Of a DNA stretch of 64,000 bases, positions 24,657-34,195 are shown piece by piece. Position numbers and translations under genes: made by a program. The notes beneath the pieces were generated by a model. It was given only the letters and a program-made list of their open reading frames with translations, was not told the DNA's origin and did not search any database. Positions within the stretch are counted from its first letter, which is position 1, and each line of letters opens with the position of its first letter. Location: NCBI RefSeq assembly GCF_003667705.1, contig NZ_CP033019.1:806001-870000 (forward strand), given 5' to 3'. Source of the stretch: Janthinobacterium agaricidamnosum (GTDB taxonomy: Bacteria; Pseudomonadota; Gammaproteobacteria; Burkholderiales; Burkholderiaceae_D).

Positions 24657-25175
24657 CTAGGCATCGTCGCCGTAGACTTCGGACCAGCCGAGACGCTCTT
24701 CCAGCCACTCGTCCGCTTCGGACGAGTCCATGTGCAGCAGCAGGGCGCCCAGGCGCAAGTTGCCCTTGGCCAGGGCCAGCACGGCGAACACGGATTCCAG
24801 CATGGCGGGATCCAGCTGGCCCTGCAGCTCGCGCGCGGCGATGGCGGGCAGCTGCGCCCAGGCCGCCTGGTAGCTGGCGGCCAGCCAGTCCGGCAGCGGC
24901 GGATTGTGCGGGCGGTGGCGCTCCAGCTCGATCAGGGCGATGAGCGCATAGAAATCTTCCTCGCGCGATGGTGCGTTGCCCAGCAGGTGGACGAGCTGGG
25001 GCACGGCCGCATACGAGGCGACGCCCACGTCGCCCTGGTGGTGCAGCTCTTCCCACAGCTCATGCCAGACGTCTTCGCCCGCCTGCATGGCCTTGAGCGC
25101 CCCGGCCACGTCGTAGGGCATGCGGTAGCCGCCTTCCAGGGTGGGCCAGATGGGATCGTCGAGTGATAGCAGCAT
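24657..25175 (-). CDS. Hypothetical helical protein
   Basis: A 172-residue acidic protein without signal or membrane segment: MLLSLDDPIWPTLEGGYRMPYDV, then helices rich in Leu and Ala (VPQLVHLLGNAPS..., ESVFAVLALAKGNLRLGALLLHMD) that suggest a HEAT-like repeat. No family is recognised with confidence; such proteins often serve as immunity or adaptor proteins. It lies between the SDR and the DUF1566-like gene on the same strand as the latter. Confidence 0.7.
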   Translation of the reverse strand: MLLSLDDPIWPTLEGGYRMPYDVAGALKAMQAGEDVWHELWEELHHQGDVGVASYAAVPQLVHLLGNAPSREEDFYALIALIELERHRPHNPPLPDWLAASYQAAWAQLPAIAARELQGQLDPAMLESVFAVLALAKGNLRLGALLLHMDSSEADEWLEERLGWSEVYGDDA

Positions 25176-25231
25176 GGGTTTCCTTGATGATTGGGGAACG
25201 CTCGCCTGAGCAAACGCGCACTATACAAGCA

Positions 25232-26422
25232 CTAAGCAAGCACCCGGCGCACGCAGCGCGCGTAGCCGTCAAATTCGCGCGCGTTCTGGTAGGCGACGCC
25301 CGTGTCGAAATCCCTGCACCAGGCTTCGTCCTCGATGTCGCCAGGCTCGCTTGACCAGTGCCAGTTCGGCCGGAACGCCTCTTTCAATGTCGCATACAGC
25401 AAGGTCTGCTCGCGCCGATCCGGCAGGCTGTGGCCCAGACTGGCAGCCCAGTTGGATGCGGCTTGCCAGGAATGGTTCTCCTGCTCGTACTCGTCCGGCA
25501 GCAGCACCAGGTGGTAATCGGGCGCGCTATCCCAGCCGAGGATCAGGCCGGCATAGCGTTCGCCCGGCTGCAGGGCGATGGGCGCGTCGGCCGATGGCGC
25601 CAATGTGACCCGGCGCACGGCGCAGGCGCGGCCTGAATAAGTCTTGCGATAGTTGTACTGGGTGCCGTTGTCGAAATCGTGGCTCCACGCCATGCGGGGC
25701 AGGATGGCGTCCGCTTCCGACGACCAGTACCAGGCATCCGGGAAGGCATGGCCCAGGTTGGCGTGCAGCAAGGCCAGCTCGCTGCGCGTCGGCAGGCAGG
25801 CGCCGCGCGCCGCGGCCCAGTCCAGCGCGGCTTGCCAGGGCAGGGCATCGGCCTCGCCGGGCAGCAGGAACAACTGGTAGCCGGCGGCGCCATCCTGGCC
25901 CGGCATGATGCCCGCGTAGCGTTCGCCGGCAGCGGCGCCCAGCACGCCCGTGCAATGCTCAAACCAGCCATCGTCTTCTTCCGTGGCAATAAATGCCGCG
26001 ATCAGCGCCTGCTGCGCGGGCGGCGCGGCGGCCAGCAGGGTGTTGAAGCAGGTGATGGCCGAGGCGTGGGGTGTGCCGGCGCCGTTGGCGATGCCAACGA
26101 GAAAGTCACCCGCCCAGTCGGGCAGGGTGGCGATCAGGCGCGGCAGTTCGTGCAGCAGGGCGGTGCAATACGCCGTCTCGCCGAAACGCCAGGCGGCGCG
26201 GCTGGCCGTCTGGTAGGCGCCGTAATCGTGCTCGGCCTGCACGGATTGCACAATCGCCAGCGCGTAGTGCGCGCCCTCATTCCCCGTCAGCGCATCGAGC
26301 ATGGCGCAGTAGCGCTGGAAGCGCCGCTGGGCTTCATCGGACGGTGTGGAGGTATCGTCATCCTGGATAATGTTGCCCACAATTAGTAATTCGGCTTTCC
26401 AGAGTTCAAAGGCAGTTGGCAT
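25232..26422 (-). CDS. Protein with two DUF1566-like (FGE/C-type-lectin-like) modules
   Basis: A 396-residue protein. Residues 1-165 are a helical domain of unknown kind. Residues about 170-275 and 280-396 are two copies of one module: GERYAGIMPG...LPW-AALDWAA...LPTRSELALLHA...WYWSSE...HDFDNGTQYNYRK...CAVRRV, and GERYAGLILG...SWQAASNWAA...LPDRREQTLLYA...WHWSSE...RDFDTGVAYQNAR...CVRRV. The LPT/E-LL-WSS-F-G-Q-C-RRV pattern is the DUF1566/FGE-sulfatase-like fold, used for ligand binding. No signal peptide. The function is unknown. Confidence 0.75.
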   Translation of the reverse strand: MPTAFELWKAELLIVGNIIQDDDTSTPSDEAQRRFQRYCAMLDALTGNEGAHYALAIVQSVQAEHDYGAYQTASRAAWRFGETAYCTALLHELPRLIATLPDWAGDFLVGIANGAGTPHASAITCFNTLLAAAPPAQQALIAAFIATEEDDGWFEHCTGVLGAAAGERYAGIMPGQDGAAGYQLFLLPGEADALPWQAALDWAAARGACLPTRSELALLHANLGHAFPDAWYWSSEADAILPRMAWSHDFDNGTQYNYRKTYSGRACAVRRVTLAPSADAPIALQPGERYAGLILGWDSAPDYHLVLLPDEYEQENHSWQAASNWAASLGHSLPDRREQTLLYATLKEAFRPNWHWSSEPGDIEDEAWCRDFDTGVAYQNAREFDGYARCVRRVLA

Positions 26423-26551
26423 GGCTGTGGCTGGCGAGAGTGGCGTCGGCCATGATTATGCCCCGACCATTGGTGTTTCAGCGTGCTGATTGAACATGCT
26501 ACAGTCCGCCTTTGCCGCCAGCCTGGTGCGGCTTTGCCTGGATCATGATTG

Positions 26552-26983
26552 ATGCCCACCTGGACTTCCCCGCCCCAACTCGTCGCCCTTGCCGCCTTTT
26601 ATGCGCGGGCGCAGGCCCATCCTGAAACGATCAGCGACGCGGCCTTCCTCGAGGCCGTCAAGGCTGCCCACTGGCCCACCAATTGCTGGAGTTACGTGGA
26701 AGCATCGTTTGCCATCATCGCGCCCGCCTGCCTGCTGCGTCCGCATCTGAGCGCCGAGCTGATCGTATTCCCCATCGATGCCATGATCGCCGGTGGCCTG
26801 GACGATGCGGGGCAAGTCATCGCGATCGGCCTGGACTGCGCCATGCGCGACGCGCCGTATGTCGAGGTGAGCGAGGATGGCGGGCGCTGGCTGACACAGG
26901 TGTGGCCGGGACTGGGGGCGGTGGTCGAGAACGTGTTCCAGGCCAGGCTGCAGGCGGCGCTGGCCGATGACGATGATGAATAA
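26552..26983 (+). CDS. Hypothetical protein
   Basis: A 143-residue acidic protein starting at the ATG at 26552 (MPTWTSPPQLVALAAFYARAQ). It is soluble, mixed alpha/beta, with an aspartate-rich tail (ALADDDDE). No family is recognised. It is divergent from the DUF1566-like gene and separated from the next gene by ~80 bp. Codon use is typical of the chromosome. Confidence 0.7.
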   Translation: MPTWTSPPQLVALAAFYARAQAHPETISDAAFLEAVKAAHWPTNCWSYVEASFAIIAPACLLRPHLSAELIVFPIDAMIAGGLDDAGQVIAIGLDCAMRDAPYVEVSEDGGRWLTQVWPGLGAVVENVFQARLQAALADDDDE

Positions 26984-27022
26984 GCGATCAACAAACGCTG
27001 AGGCTTGACGCCGAAAGCCCGT

Positions 27023-27042
27023 TTACGTTAGGGTATACGTAA
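27023..27042 (+). promoter_or_regulatory. Candidate operator upstream of the MarR-GNAT gene
   Basis: Inverted repeat TTACGT-8 nt-ACGTAA, 25 nt before the start codon, the usual place and spacing for MarR self-repression. Confidence 0.45.
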
Positions 27043-27066
27043 CTACTTACCTATATTCTGCTCAAC

Positions 27067-28023
27067 ATGTCCTCCAACCTGCAAACCTATGGCTCGCTGA
27101 TGCTGGCCAGCCGCCTGCGCCGTCTTTCCGATCAATTGTATGCGGGCGTTGATACCAGCTATCTGGCGGCCGGCGTCGAGCTGACGTCGCGTTGTTTTCC
27201 CTTGTTATTGCTGCTGCGCGACAATGGCCCCACGGCGATCACGGCCCTGGCCGCGCAGATCGGGCAGACACATCCGGTGGTGGTGCAGCTGGGACGCAAG
27301 CTGCTCGACGCGGGCGTGGTGGCGGAGCTGCCGGATGCCAAGGACGAGCGGCGCCGCCTGCTGGCGCTGTCCGACGCGGGGCAAGCCTTGCTGCGCGACA
27401 TGGCGCCCCTGTGGGACGACGTGCGCGCCGCCGTCGATACGGTATTCGAGCAAGGCACACCGCAGCTGATGGCCAGCCTGGACCGGGCCGAAGCGCGCTT
27501 GCAGGCGCAGGGTTTCGGCGAGACGATCGCCGCGTGCCGGCGCCAGCGCGAGCGGGCGGCCGTGGAAATCATCGACTACGACGCCGATTACGCGGCCGAC
27601 TTCAAGCGCCTGAATATCGCCTGGCTGGAACGCTACTTTTATGTCGAGGCGCTCGACGACAAGGTGCTGTCCGATCCGCAACGCTCGATCCTCGACGATG
27701 GCGGGCAGATTTTCCTCGCGCGTTTGGACGGCAAGATCGTCGGCACCTGCGCCCTGATCCGTGCCGGCGGAGACAGCATCGAGCTGTCGAAGATGGCCGT
27801 CACGCCGGAATGCCAGGGCCTGGGCATTGCGCGCCGGCTGATCGAACGGGCCTTCGACGCCTTCGAGGCCAGCGGCGCCAAGCTGCTGTTCCTCGAGTCG
27901 AACAGCAAGCTGGCGCCCGCCATCCGCCTGTACGAAAGCAGCGGTTTTACCCATGTGGCGCGGCCCGCCGGCGACGCGCATTACCAGCGCGCCGACGTCT
28001 ACATGGAGTGGCAAGGCAGGTAG
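27067..28023 (+). CDS. MarR regulator - GNAT acetyltransferase fusion
   Basis: A 318-residue protein. Residues about 1-150 form a MarR winged-HTH (PTAITALAAQIGQTHPVVVQLGRKLLDAGVV, then the wing DAKDERRRLLALSDAG). Residues about 165-318 form a GNAT domain with acetyl-CoA motif A (LSKMAVTPECQGLGIARRLIERAF) and LYESSGF. Such fusions are known and are thought to link transcription control to acetylation of a small molecule. It may regulate itself through the inverted repeat just upstream. The acceptor substrate is unknown. Confidence 0.88.
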   Translation: MSSNLQTYGSLMLASRLRRLSDQLYAGVDTSYLAAGVELTSRCFPLLLLLRDNGPTAITALAAQIGQTHPVVVQLGRKLLDAGVVAELPDAKDERRRLLALSDAGQALLRDMAPLWDDVRAAVDTVFEQGTPQLMASLDRAEARLQAQGFGETIAACRRQRERAAVEIIDYDADYAADFKRLNIAWLERYFYVEALDDKVLSDPQRSILDDGGQIFLARLDGKIVGTCALIRAGGDSIELSKMAVTPECQGLGIARRLIERAFDAFEASGAKLLFLESNSKLAPAIRLYESSGFTHVARPAGDAHYQRADVYMEWQGR

Positions 28024-28130
28024 CACACGCCAGGGCGCCACGCGGCGCTCCCCATCGGCCGTCTCCCGCGTTACAATACGTGCTCCCATAACGGAACCAC
28101 GGTTCCACTATCGAGAGACGCCGACGCCGC

Positions 28131-28769
28131 ATGCCTTCCTTTCCGATGCCCTTCCCGCAGATGATCGTTCCCCCGGAGCCCACTCAGGCGCGCAGCAAGC
28201 AGGCGTTCGAGCGCCTGCTGCTGGTGGGGGAACAGTTGCTGGCGGAAAACCGTTTCGATGAAATCGGCGTGGCCGACCTGGCCAAACTGGCGGAAACCTC
28301 CGTGGGCACGTTTTACCGTTTATTGGGCGATAAGGACACCCTGAGCCGCTTGCTGCTGCAGCGCTTTTTTTCCGACATGGTGGAAAAGGTCGAGACCCTG
28401 ACGGAACTGCGCCAGTGGGAAGGGCGCAGCCTGGAAGAGTTCATCCGCGCCATGGTGGCCATGTTCGTGGCCGTGAATGGCGGGCGCAGCGGCGTCTTGC
28501 GCGCCTTGATCACGCGTGCGTCGCAGGATGCGCAATTTCGCGACAGGGTGCACCAGATCAATCATCTGATCTCGCAACGCACGGTCGCCGTGCTGGCCAG
28601 CAAATCGTCCAGCATCCGCCACCCGAACCCCACGCAGGCGATGATGGTCGTGCCGCCCGTGCTGCTGGGCATCCTGAACCAGCATACCTTGACGGGTTCG
28701 CTATCCTTTTTGTCGGGCGCGGCGCTCGAGGATGAACTGGTGCGTGTTGCTTTAAATTACCTGACTTGA
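28131..28769 (+). CDS. TetR-family transcriptional regulator
   Basis: A 212-residue protein with an N-terminal TetR HTH (RSKQAFERLLLVGEQLLAENRFDEIGVADLAKLAETSVGTFYRLLGDKDTL) and a variable C-terminal ligand-binding part. It lies just before the alpha/beta hydrolase on the same strand (gap 116 bp) and may control it. The true start may be the second Met, a few codons in. Confidence 0.88.
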   Translation: MPSFPMPFPQMIVPPEPTQARSKQAFERLLLVGEQLLAENRFDEIGVADLAKLAETSVGTFYRLLGDKDTLSRLLLQRFFSDMVEKVETLTELRQWEGRSLEEFIRAMVAMFVAVNGGRSGVLRALITRASQDAQFRDRVHQINHLISQRTVAVLASKSSSIRHPNPTQAMMVVPPVLLGILNQHTLTGSLSFLSGAALEDELVRVALNYLT

Positions 28770-28885
28770 GATATTTAGCGATTTAACTTGAAATCGGAAT
28801 TCGGATTCCGTATTATGTTTTCCAACAGCAGGAAAACATATTCCTGCACCTGAACACAAAGCATGTTCAACAGCAAGGAGACAGA

Positions 28886-29695
28886 ATGCGGCGTCACACG
28901 ACATCCGATGTTCCATTGCATTACCTCGACCTGGGCAGGGAGCAGAGCGATCCCGCGCAGTCAGAGCCTATTTTTCTGTTGCACGGCCTCGGTTCCTGCG
29001 CCGAAGACTGGCGTCCGCAGATCGATGCCCTCGGCAGCAGCTTTCGCCTGATCGTGCCCGACCTGCGCGGCCATGGCGCCAGTCCCGCGCCAAACGGCGA
29101 CTGGCAGATCGGCGACTTCGCCAACGACCTTTTCAATCTGATGGACCAGCTCGACGTGCCACGCGCGCACATCGTCGGCTTTTCCCTGGGCGGCATGGTG
29201 GGCCTGGAAATGGCCAACCGCGCCCCGGGCCGGGTGGCCAGCTTGTGCCTGATCAATTCTCAACCATTTCAGGGCAGCAAGCCGGCAGCGCTGCTGTTTG
29301 CCTACTGGCTGCGCCGCACGGTGATCGCCACCTTCGGCCTGAAAGCCATGGGCAAGATCATCGGCAAGAAACTGTTCCCCGAGCCGGCCCAGCAAGCGTT
29401 GGTCGAGCGCTTCGCCACGCAGATGGCGGGCATGGACAAGCGTGCCTACCTGGCCGCGCTCGATGCCATTTTCCACTGGGATATCGACATCCATTTCCAG
29501 GCCCTGGCCATGCCCGTCTTCATCATGGCGGCCGACCAGGATTACACGCCCGTCGCCAGCAAGCGGGCCTTTGCCGCACAGTTTCAGCAGTGCGAGATCG
29601 AGATCATCGCGAACTCGCGCCATGCCACGCCCCTGGACCAGGCGCAGCATGTGAATACCTTGTTGCAGTCCTTCCTCGCCACACATTCAAAATAA
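28886..29695 (+). CDS. Alpha/beta-fold hydrolase
   Basis: A 269-residue hydrolase. Oxyanion motif LLHGLGSCAEDW, nucleophile elbow GFSLGG, an acid in MAADQDYTPV and the histidine in NSRHATPLD complete the triad. AAGGAG lies 6-11 nt upstream of the ATG. It resembles 3-oxoadipate enol-lactonase-like and esterase-type members; the substrate is unassigned. No signal peptide, so it is cytoplasmic. Confidence 0.88.
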   Translation: MRRHTTSDVPLHYLDLGREQSDPAQSEPIFLLHGLGSCAEDWRPQIDALGSSFRLIVPDLRGHGASPAPNGDWQIGDFANDLFNLMDQLDVPRAHIVGFSLGGMVGLEMANRAPGRVASLCLINSQPFQGSKPAALLFAYWLRRTVIATFGLKAMGKIIGKKLFPEPAQQALVERFATQMAGMDKRAYLAALDAIFHWDIDIHFQALAMPVFIMAADQDYTPVASKRAFAAQFQQCEIEIIANSRHATPLDQAQHVNTLLQSFLATHSK

Positions 29696-29841
29696 ACAGG
29701 CCACTCGCCGCACGGGCAGGGGCCGGGAAACAGTCATCGCAGGGCAGGTGCTCGCTTCACGTGCGCGGGTACCTTGACGTCTTGTGATCCTGGCCTCCGG
29801 CCGTCTCCCTGGTGGTAAGCAAGCCTGACATTGGAGACGCT

Positions 29842-32055
29842 ATGAAACTTGCTTTGAAATTGATGCCCGCCGCCCTTGCCGTTGCCGGCGCCTTTGCCAC
29901 CCAGGCCCAGGCGCAGGAGGCCAGCCAGGCCACTGCTGTCAGCGCCCAGGAAGCCAGCGAAGCCAGCGACGCAAAAGAACGCATGGAAACCGTGACGGTC
30001 TCTGCCCGCCGCCGCGAAGAACGGCTGCAGGACGTGCCGCTGGCCGTCACGGCGTTTTCCGCCAAGGCCCTGGAACGGGCGAATATCCAGAACCTGGCCG
30101 ACTTGCAGGAGCGCGTGCCGAACCTGACCGTGTACGCTTCGCGCGGCACGAATACCACCCTGACCGCGTTTATCCGCGGCGTGGGCCAGGCCGACCCCGT
30201 CTGGGGCGTGGACCCGGGCGTGGGCATTTATTTTGACGACGTCTACATGGCCCGTCCGCAAGGCGCGCTGCTCGACGTGTTCGACGTGCAGCGCATCGAA
30301 GTGCTGCGCGGCCCGCAAGGCACCCTGTACGGCAAGAACACCATCGGCGGCGCCATCAAGTACATTTCGCGCCCCCTGGCGAAGGAAAACGGTGCCTCGG
30401 CGGAAGTAGGGATTGGCAATTACAATCAGCGCAACTTCAAGGCCGCCTTCAATGTGGCCAACGAGAGCGGCACCTGGCGCGCGCGCCTGGCCGCTGCCAA
30501 ACTGGACCGCGACGGATTCGGCCGCAACACGTTTAACGGCGAACAGGTCAGCGACCAGGACAGCACGGCCGCGCGCCTGTCCGTCGGCTACTTTCCGCAG
30601 GACATCCCCCTCACCGTCGTGCTGAGCCTGGACGCCACGGACGACAAGTCCGGTGTGCGCGGCTTCCAGCGCATGGGCGTGAGCGCTTTCGATCCGCTCA
30701 AGCGGCCCGCCAGCACGGATGCGTATGACATCCAGAGTGGCATGCCGGGCAACAACTTCACGCACAACCGGGGCGGTTCGCTGGTGGCCAACTACACCTT
30801 GTCGAACGACTGGTCCGTGAAAGTGATCGGCGCCAAGCGGCGCAGCACGTCCGAGCAAACCATCGACTTCGACGGCTTGCCGCAACCGATTGCCGACGTC
30901 TTCGGCGATTCGCGCGACGAACAGAAAAGCCTGGAATTGCAGGCCTCGTACAGCGGCGACTACGGCGCCGGCGTGATCGGCCTGTACCGCTTCGAAGGCA
31001 CGGCCGGCGGCGGCATCTACAACAACTTCCTGGGACGCCAGTTTACGACCGCCGTCAGCACGGTGGAGACGGACAGCACGGCGCTGTACACGGACTGGAC
31101 CTGGCCGCTGGGCAAGGTGTGGAGCATCAATGCGGGCTTGCGCCATACGCGCGAGGAAAAGCGCGCCATCGTGCTCAACCGCGCTTTTGCCGACGTGGGC
31201 TTCACGCGGCCCATCCAGACGGCGGCCGACTTCGACAAGTCCTTGTCCGTCAGCAATACCTCGCCGAAAATTTCCGTGCGCTATGAAGCGTCGAAGACGA
31301 CGAATTTCTACAGCAACCTGTCGCGCGGCTTCAAGTCGGGCGGCTACAACGTGCGCGCCAACAACCTCGTGGTGCCCGATTCCGCGCGGCCCTACAAGGA
31401 TGAAAAACTCGACGCGCTGGAAGTGGGCATGAAGTATGCGGCGCCCGACGACACCTTCGACGCCAACGTGGCCCTGTTCTACAACCGCTACAAGGATATT
31501 CAATTGTCCGTCTTCACCAGCTATGTGCAGCCGGGCGGCGTGCCGGGCTTCTATGGCGACTTCACGAATGCGGGCAAGGGCACCGTGAAAGGCGCGGAGT
31601 TCGAATTCTCGTGGCGGCCGAACCGCCAGTGGGAAGTCAACGGTTTTCTCGCCCTGCTTGATGCCAACTATGACGAGTTCATGAGCGGCGGCAAGAACAT
31701 TGCGGATACGCAAAAGTTCAGCAATACGCCAGCCCGGCAAGTGGGCTTGAACGTGACGCGCACGGACCGCGACGTGTTCGGCGGTGCCTTGCGCAGCATG
31801 GTCGGCTATGGCTATCGCAGCAAGGTCTACCCGACGACGGACTTGAGCGAAACCCTGGCGCAGGGCGGCTACAGCATCTGGACGGCCGGCGTCGTGTGGG
31901 AAGCGCCAAAGAACTGGACCTTCAGCTTGCATGGCAGCAACCTGGGCAACAAGCGCTACCGCACGGATGGCTACAACATTCCCGCCGTGTTCATCCTCGA
32001 CGGTTTCTATGGACCGCCGCGCCAGATCATCGCCAAGGCCGGTTACAAATTTTAG
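29842..32055 (+). CDS. TonB-dependent outer-membrane receptor
   Basis: A 737-residue receptor. Signal peptide MKLALKLMPAALAVAGAFATQAQA, TonB box-like METVTVSARRREERLQDVPLAVTAFS, plug domain with IEVLRGPQGTLYGKNTIGGAI, and a beta-barrel ending in IAKAGYKF with terminal Phe. It belongs to the Caulobacter/sphingomonad-like FecA-type group with RRREERLQDVP. It imports an unknown siderophore or nutrient. The ATG at 29842 has GGAG upstream and the signal peptide directly after it, so the earlier start is rejected. The esterase downstream might act on an imported substrate, but a hairpin separates them. Confidence 0.92.
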   Translation: MKLALKLMPAALAVAGAFATQAQAQEASQATAVSAQEASEASDAKERMETVTVSARRREERLQDVPLAVTAFSAKALERANIQNLADLQERVPNLTVYASRGTNTTLTAFIRGVGQADPVWGVDPGVGIYFDDVYMARPQGALLDVFDVQRIEVLRGPQGTLYGKNTIGGAIKYISRPLAKENGASAEVGIGNYNQRNFKAAFNVANESGTWRARLAAAKLDRDGFGRNTFNGEQVSDQDSTAARLSVGYFPQDIPLTVVLSLDATDDKSGVRGFQRMGVSAFDPLKRPASTDAYDIQSGMPGNNFTHNRGGSLVANYTLSNDWSVKVIGAKRRSTSEQTIDFDGLPQPIADVFGDSRDEQKSLELQASYSGDYGAGVIGLYRFEGTAGGGIYNNFLGRQFTTAVSTVETDSTALYTDWTWPLGKVWSINAGLRHTREEKRAIVLNRAFADVGFTRPIQTAADFDKSLSVSNTSPKISVRYEASKTTNFYSNLSRGFKSGGYNVRANNLVVPDSARPYKDEKLDALEVGMKYAAPDDTFDANVALFYNRYKDIQLSVFTSYVQPGGVPGFYGDFTNAGKGTVKGAEFEFSWRPNRQWEVNGFLALLDANYDEFMSGGKNIADTQKFSNTPARQVGLNVTRTDRDVFGGALRSMVGYGYRSKVYPTTDLSETLAQGGYSIWTAGVVWEAPKNWTFSLHGSNLGNKRYRTDGYNIPAVFILDGFYGPPRQIIAKAGYKF

Positions 32056-32110
32056 AGTTCTTCACTGCCGGGGCTGGACCCGCTGGGTCCGGCCTCGCGG
32101 GTCGGAAGTG

Positions 32111-32134
32111 CCGGCTTGACGGGCGTCAAGCCGG
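32111..32134 (+). terminator. Hairpin after the TonB receptor gene
   Basis: CCGGCTTGAC-GGGC-GTCAAGCCGG, a 10-bp perfect stem without a T-run. Confidence 0.5.
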
Positions 32135-32179
32135 GTCGTTGTCGCTGTTTTCGTCGTGAATAATAATCAGGAGACTGGC

Positions 32180-33175
32180 ATGGCACATCTGCATCAGCAA
32201 CTGCGTCACTTGTTATCTGCACTCATCGCCGCCTGCGGCTTGCTGGCCGCGCTGCCGGCTTCCGCCGGGCAGTGGGACTTCGGCCTGTACGCGAGCCTGT
32301 GGGGCTCGCGCGAATACCAGGTCTGGCTGCCGAGCAATTACAATCCGAATACGCCGCTGCCCGTGGTGCTGATGCTGCACGGCTGCGGTTCGGAACCGAA
32401 CAGCATGGCTGCCGTCAGCCGCTACAACCAGCTGGCCGACAGTGAAAACTTCATCGTCGTCTATCCGCGCCAGAACGTCACGGCCAACCCCATGCGCTGC
32501 TGGAATTTCATGTTGCCCTTGAACCAGGAACGGGGCACGGGCGAGCCGGCCGTGCTGATGGGCATCTTGAACAAGGTCAAGAATAACTACGCGGTGCAGG
32601 ACAGCCGCGTGTACGTGACGGGCATCTCGGCCGGCGGCGCCATGGCGTCCATCATGGCCGCCTGTTATTCCGACGTGTTCGCTGCCGTGATGGTGCATTC
32701 GGGCGGCATGTACAAGGGCGCCACCGGCCTGGTCACGGCGGCTGATTCGCTGTTCAACGGCAGCTCCTTCGACCCGAAAGTGCGCGGCAAGGATGCCTGG
32801 CGCTGCTCCGGTTCGCCGCGCCGGCTGATGCCGACGATGGTGTTCCACGGCACTTCCGACATCGTCGTCAATCCCGTCAACGGCGAACAGACCATCGAGC
32901 AATTCCTGCAGACCAGCGATTACGGCGACGATGGCCTCGACAATGACAGCGTGCGCTACCGTGCCGACAGCATCGTGCGCCAGACGGTGCCGTACGGCCG
33001 CAGCTATACCATCGACACCTACCTGCACAACGGCGCCGTCATCGCGCAAAAGTACACGGTCGAGGGCATGAACCACGCGTGGAGCGGCGGCCCTCCCGGC
33101 TGGCCATTCAGCGATGAGCTGGGCCCGGACGCCACCGTGATCAGCTGGAACTTCTTCAAGAATTACCAGCGCTGA
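32180..33175 (+). CDS. Secreted PHB-depolymerase-family esterase
   Basis: A 331-residue exported hydrolase: signal peptide ending near LLAALPASA, LMLHGCGSEP oxyanion region, nucleophile GISAGGAMA, an Asp in HGTSDIVVNP and His in GMNHAWSGG. This is the LpqC/PHB depolymerase (PF10503) pattern; it likely hydrolyses an extracellular or periplasmic polyester or feruloyl-type ester. AGGAG precedes the ATG at 32180. A terminator follows at 33203-33232. Confidence 0.9.
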   Translation: MAHLHQQLRHLLSALIAACGLLAALPASAGQWDFGLYASLWGSREYQVWLPSNYNPNTPLPVVLMLHGCGSEPNSMAAVSRYNQLADSENFIVVYPRQNVTANPMRCWNFMLPLNQERGTGEPAVLMGILNKVKNNYAVQDSRVYVTGISAGGAMASIMAACYSDVFAAVMVHSGGMYKGATGLVTAADSLFNGSSFDPKVRGKDAWRCSGSPRRLMPTMVFHGTSDIVVNPVNGEQTIEQFLQTSDYGDDGLDNDSVRYRADSIVRQTVPYGRSYTIDTYLHNGAVIAQKYTVEGMNHAWSGGPPGWPFSDELGPDATVISWNFFKNYQR

Positions 33176-33202
33176 TGCTGTAAGGAAATTGATAGCTTGT
33201 AC

Positions 33203-33232
33203 AATGGGGCGCAGCGATTGCGCCCCATTTTT
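33203..33232 (+). terminator. Intrinsic terminator after the esterase gene
   Basis: ATGGGGCGCA-GCGA-TTGCGCCCCAT followed by a T-run, 28 nt past the stop. Confidence 0.88.
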
Positions 33233-33250
33233 ATGCCCGTGAAAGATCCC

Positions 33251-34114
33251 ATGCCTGCTTGCCGTTTGCTGTCCTGTCTTGCCGTTGTATTGCTGTCCGC
33301 CTGCGCCGGCACCGGCCCGTCCGCGCCATCGGCGGCCGACCTGCAAGCGTTCGAGCGTGCCGCCCAGCAAGACAGCATGCGCAGCGAGTGCGACTGGAAC
33401 GTGCGTTATGCGCCCGTCGCGCCCAGGGACGCCAGCGTGGCGCAATTGCAGGCCATCGCCACGGCGCGCCTGGCGGCCCTGCAACTGGCGCCCGCCTGGA
33501 CCTTGTCCATGCCCGGCAGCGAGGCGCACGCCTTCAGTGACTCGGAGCAAGACCGTGCCGGGCTGCAATTGCTGCTCAGCATCGTCTTGCCAGCCATGGA
33601 GCGCTACCCGGCCGGCGTCTTCGCGCGCACGGGCTTGCGCCACGTCGTGTTGGTGAAGGATTTGAGCGTGGACGGCCAGCGCCGCCTGGCCATGCCGGCG
33701 CCGGACATCGACAGCGTCGTCTACGCCGACAACCTGCTGGCCGCCCTGTGTCCATCCGGCATGGAGCTGCGCGTGCACCACGAGTATTACCACTTCATCG
33801 AATACCGGCTGTTCAACGATTTCTATTACCGCGACCCCGCCTGGCTGGCCCTGAATCCGGCTGGCACAGCCTACGGCCAGGGCGGCGCCACGGCCTACGG
33901 CAAGGGTTTCCAGAACCTGGGCCACCCGCAGCCCGGGTTGGTGAGCCTGTACGCCGCCTACGGTCCCGAGGAAGACAAGGCGGAGGTGTTCGGCTGGATG
34001 ATGGCGCCGGCGTATGCGCTGAGGCTGCAGCAGTGGACGGCGTTTGATCCCACCCTGCTGGCGAAGCGGCAAAGATTGATGGAAGTATTGGGAACCTTGG
34101 AGAATTCTTACTAA
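33251..34114 (+). CDS. Lipoprotein with HExxH motif, putative zinc metallopeptidase
   Basis: A 287-residue protein with a lipoprotein signal (MPACRLLSCLAVVLLSAC, lipid-modified Cys at 18). It has an HEYYH zinc-binding motif in LRVHHEYYHFIEYRLF and a downstream acidic stretch GPEEDKAEVFGWMM that could give the third ligand, as in gluzincins. It would sit in the outer or inner membrane facing the periplasm. The ATG at 33251 is preferred; the one at 33233 lies in the terminator tail. No precise family is recognised. It lies just upstream of the vgrG operon. Confidence 0.75.
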   Translation: MPACRLLSCLAVVLLSACAGTGPSAPSAADLQAFERAAQQDSMRSECDWNVRYAPVAPRDASVAQLQAIATARLAALQLAPAWTLSMPGSEAHAFSDSEQDRAGLQLLLSIVLPAMERYPAGVFARTGLRHVVLVKDLSVDGQRRLAMPAPDIDSVVYADNLLAALCPSGMELRVHHEYYHFIEYRLFNDFYYRDPAWLALNPAGTAYGQGGATAYGKGFQNLGHPQPGLVSLYAAYGPEEDKAEVFGWMMAPAYALRLQQWTAFDPTLLAKRQRLMEVLGTLENSY

Positions 34115-34195
34115 ATATCAAGTATTTCCTTGCCGTCCCATGGCATTGTCGTTTCTCCAGCTTGATTAAATGCAAGTAAGAATGAGGAGAACGCC

